Source of the DNA: CAJQQY01 sp045104975
GTDB lineage: Bacteria; Bacteroidota; Bacteroidia; Chitinophagales; Saprospiraceae
Length of the DNA: 64,000 nt
Reading direction: 5' to 3'
Assembly (NCBI GenBank): GCA_045104975.1
Contig: JBGCCY010000100.1
Location: forward strand, 1-64,000
Of this stretch, positions 62,407 through 64,000 are shown piece after piece. The notes below the pieces were generated by a model. That model searched no databases. It was given only the letters and a program-made list of their open reading frames with translations, and was not told the origin of the DNA. Position 1 is the first letter of the stretch. The number at the start of each line of letters is the position of its first letter. Position numbers and translations under genes: made by a program.

Positions 62407-64000
62407 ATGATAAAGCTATTACGTTTTTCCATTCTTTTTTTAGCTGTTTTATCCGCTAGTTCGGTACAGGCTACTCATAATCGTGCAGGTGAAATTACCT
62501 ATGTGACAGATACCTCGAACTTTCTTTCGATAACAGCTACTATCACTACTTATACAAAAGCTAGTAGTATTCCTGCTGATCGAGATAGTTTAGAAATTTG
62601 TTGGGGATGGGAAAGCAATGACATCCTAGTTTGTGAATGGGTACAAAGAAGTAATGGAAGTGGTCTACTTTTAGGAAATGATATTAAAAAAAATCTATAC
62701 ATTGCTACTCATACTTTTCCTGCAATTGGACATTATGTGATCAGCATGACTGACCCGAATCGAAATGGAGGTATCCTAAATGTTAATCCTCCAAGTTCAG
62801 ATAATGTTCCCTTTCATCTCGAAACGACAATAACCATTTTTAATCCGCAATTTAATGGTTTTAATAATTCCCCGATTTTATATCAACCTCCTATTGACAT
62901 TGCATGTATTAATCAGACATTTATTCATAATCCAAATGCCTATGACCAAGATGGAGATAGTCTTTCTTATGAGTTGACAATTCCATTGCAATCTGTAGGA
63001 ACGTTGGTTCCTAATTATAGTCTTCCAAGTAATTTCCCTAGTCCTAATCCTGGTATTAATGTTATATCAATCAATGAGGTAACGGGGGATTTATTATGGG
63101 AAACTCCACAGTTAGCGGGTGAATATAATATTGCCATTTATATTATCGAATGGCGAAATGGAAGACCATTAGATACCATGATCCGAGATATGCAAATAAC
63201 TGTTTTGGATTGTGATAATGAACCTCCTGTGATTGAGACTATAGATGAGATTTGTGTCATTGCAGGTACGTTAATTGATTTTGAAGTAATTGCTACCGAT
63301 CCTAATCCTGGACAAAAAGTTAGGCTGACAGCTTTGGGGGGACCATTAGTAATTAGCCCTAGTCCTGCTCAGTTTTCACCTAGTACTAATGCATTTGAAG
63401 ATCCTCCAGTAGTTCGCAATTTTACTTGGCAAACTACCTGTGAACATATTTCTGATCAATTTTCTTCCGTCATTTTTAAAGCAACGGATAATTATATTTT
63501 AGATACCGATTCCGCAGGTTTATCTACTCTTAAGACTGTCCGTATCAAAGTAGTGGGACCTCCGCCTGAAGACCTTCAGGCTGTAGCTGTTGACGAACAA
63601 ATTAATATTAGTTGGGAAAAACCTTACGACTGTGAAGTGGTGGAAGATGATTATTTTAAAGGATTTTCCGTTTGGCGAAGATTAGGAAGTAATTCCTTTC
63701 CGCCTGATACTTGTGATCCAGGTTTAGATGGAAAAGGGTATACTCGAATTGCTAATAAATTATTTGATATGTCTGGCGGTCGATATGTTTTTACAGATTT
63801 TGATGTAGAACGAGGACGAAATTATTGCTATCGAATTGTAGGAGATTTCGCTCAAACATCTGCGGGTGGATTTAATTTTAACTTTGTAGAAAGTTTAGCC
63901 TCTGACGAAATCTGTGTTCAATTGAGTCGTGATATTCCGCTAATTACTAATGTTGATGTAAATATTACAGATCCATCCAATGGAGAAATATTTGTCCAAT
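62407..64000 (+). CDS. Large secreted surface protein (cut by the window end)
   Basis: 531 residues are visible from ATG 62407; the gene runs past the window. A signal peptide (MIKLLRFSILFLAVLSASSV ending near QA) is followed by AGEITYVTDTSNFLSITATI, a start typical of long Bacteroidota surface proteins that usually end in a gliding-motility or T9SS sorting domain. Later regions have an Ig/cadherin-like domain (NAYDQDGDSLSYELTIPL) and a fibronectin-III-like domain (EDLQAVAVDEQINISWEKP). An adhesion or gliding role is likely but the C-terminus is needed. Confidence 0.75.
   Translation, partial: MIKLLRFSILFLAVLSASSVQATHNRAGEITYVTDTSNFLSITATITTYTKASSIPADRDSLEICWGWESNDILVCEWVQRSNGSGLLLGNDIKKNLYIATHTFPAIGHYVISMTDPNRNGGILNVNPPSSDNVPFHLETTITIFNPQFNGFNNSPILYQPPIDIACINQTFIHNPNAYDQDGDSLSYELTIPLQSVGTLVPNYSLPSNFPSPNPGINVISINEVTGDLLWETPQLAGEYNIAIYIIEWRNGRPLDTMIRDMQITVLDCDNEPPVIETIDEICVIAGTLIDFEVIATDPNPGQKVRLTALGGPLVISPSPAQFSPSTNAFEDPPVVRNFTWQTTCEHISDQFSSVIFKATDNYILDTDSAGLSTLKTVRIKVVGPPPEDLQAVAVDEQINISWEKPYDCEVVEDDYFKGFSVWRRLGSNSFPPDTCDPGLDGKGYTRIANKLFDMSGGRYVFTDFDVERGRNYCYRIVGDFAQTSAGGFNFNFVESLASDEICVQLSRDIPLITNVDVNITDPSNGEIFVQ

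Noticed and set aside
1..64000. CRISPR arrays, insertion sequences, prophage or tRNA genes
   Set aside because: I looked for regularly spaced repeats, transposase-like frames, phage genes and further T-loop sequences and found none beyond the tmRNA end.

Overview
The window is AT-rich chromosomal DNA from a member of the Bacteroidota, most likely a marine Saprospiria-like lineage. Several signs support this. There is a type IX secretion C-terminal sorting domain on a phosphoesterase. Bacteroidota-type promoters (TAnnTTTG) occur, and Shine-Dalgarno signals are weak. An arginine decarboxylase - agmatinase - deoxyhypusine-synthase-like operon and a cysteine-poor DksA/TraR-like protein are also present. 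The phylum call is firm; the class call is a guess. The window opens in the 3' part of tmRNA and ends inside a large secreted protein.

Layout. 0-7.1 kb: tmRNA end, a CynX/NimT-type MFS transporter, and a purine-degradation operon (guanine deaminase, xanthine dehydrogenase small and large subunits, XdhC) that would take guanine to urate. 7.3-8.9 kb: secreted metallophosphoesterase. 9.3-31.4 kb: a large exopolysaccharide locus, nearly all on the minus strand. Reading from its upstream end it holds wza, a wzc-type tyrosine kinase, wzy, wzx and a glycosyltransferase; a convergent GINT1-like gene; a CelD-like acyltransferase; the initiating sugar-phosphate transferase; the DUF4956 / CotH / VTC trio; a heparinase-I-like lyase; and two glycosyltransferases with a polysaccharide deacetylase. 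32.4-35.8 kb: a tightly overlapping trio of two ATP-grasp ligases and an aspartoacylase-type hydrolase with no obvious assigned pathway. 36.1-37.7 kb: a MidA-like methyltransferase with a repeat tail. 38.2-41.5 kb: polyamine operon. 41.5-45.6 kb: small acidic and basic proteins, a DksA-like protein and an OmpR-type two-component system. 45.7-49.8 kb: GNAT-nitrilase fusion, AprA-like methyltransferase, TerC. 50.0-52.8 kb: a two-gene DUF4331 set with a TPR protein. 53.0-59.7 kb: acetate/propionate uptake and activation (DUF4212, SSS symporter, Acs, PrpE-like). 59.9-64 kb: haem-motif lipoprotein, Na+/Ca2+ exchanger and the start of a large surface protein.

The two patterns I think most deserve follow-up are not single genes. 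First, paired TTCAGA boxes at an exact 11-bp period recur in at least six intergenic positions between 38.1 and 45.1 kb. Most sit about 26 bp upstream of a TAnnTTTG-like box, and they surround the OmpR-type regulator/kinase pair. They look like a local regulon covering the polyamine operon, small acidic proteins and a possible small RNA. Second, long imperfect inverted repeats (about 60-190 bp) sit in intergenic gaps. Several fill the space between genes of one operon almost exactly from stop codon to start codon. Two of them (17.4 kb and 59.3 kb) share sequence with each other.

All assignments come from reading the sequence and from family knowledge. No database search or structure prediction was run.
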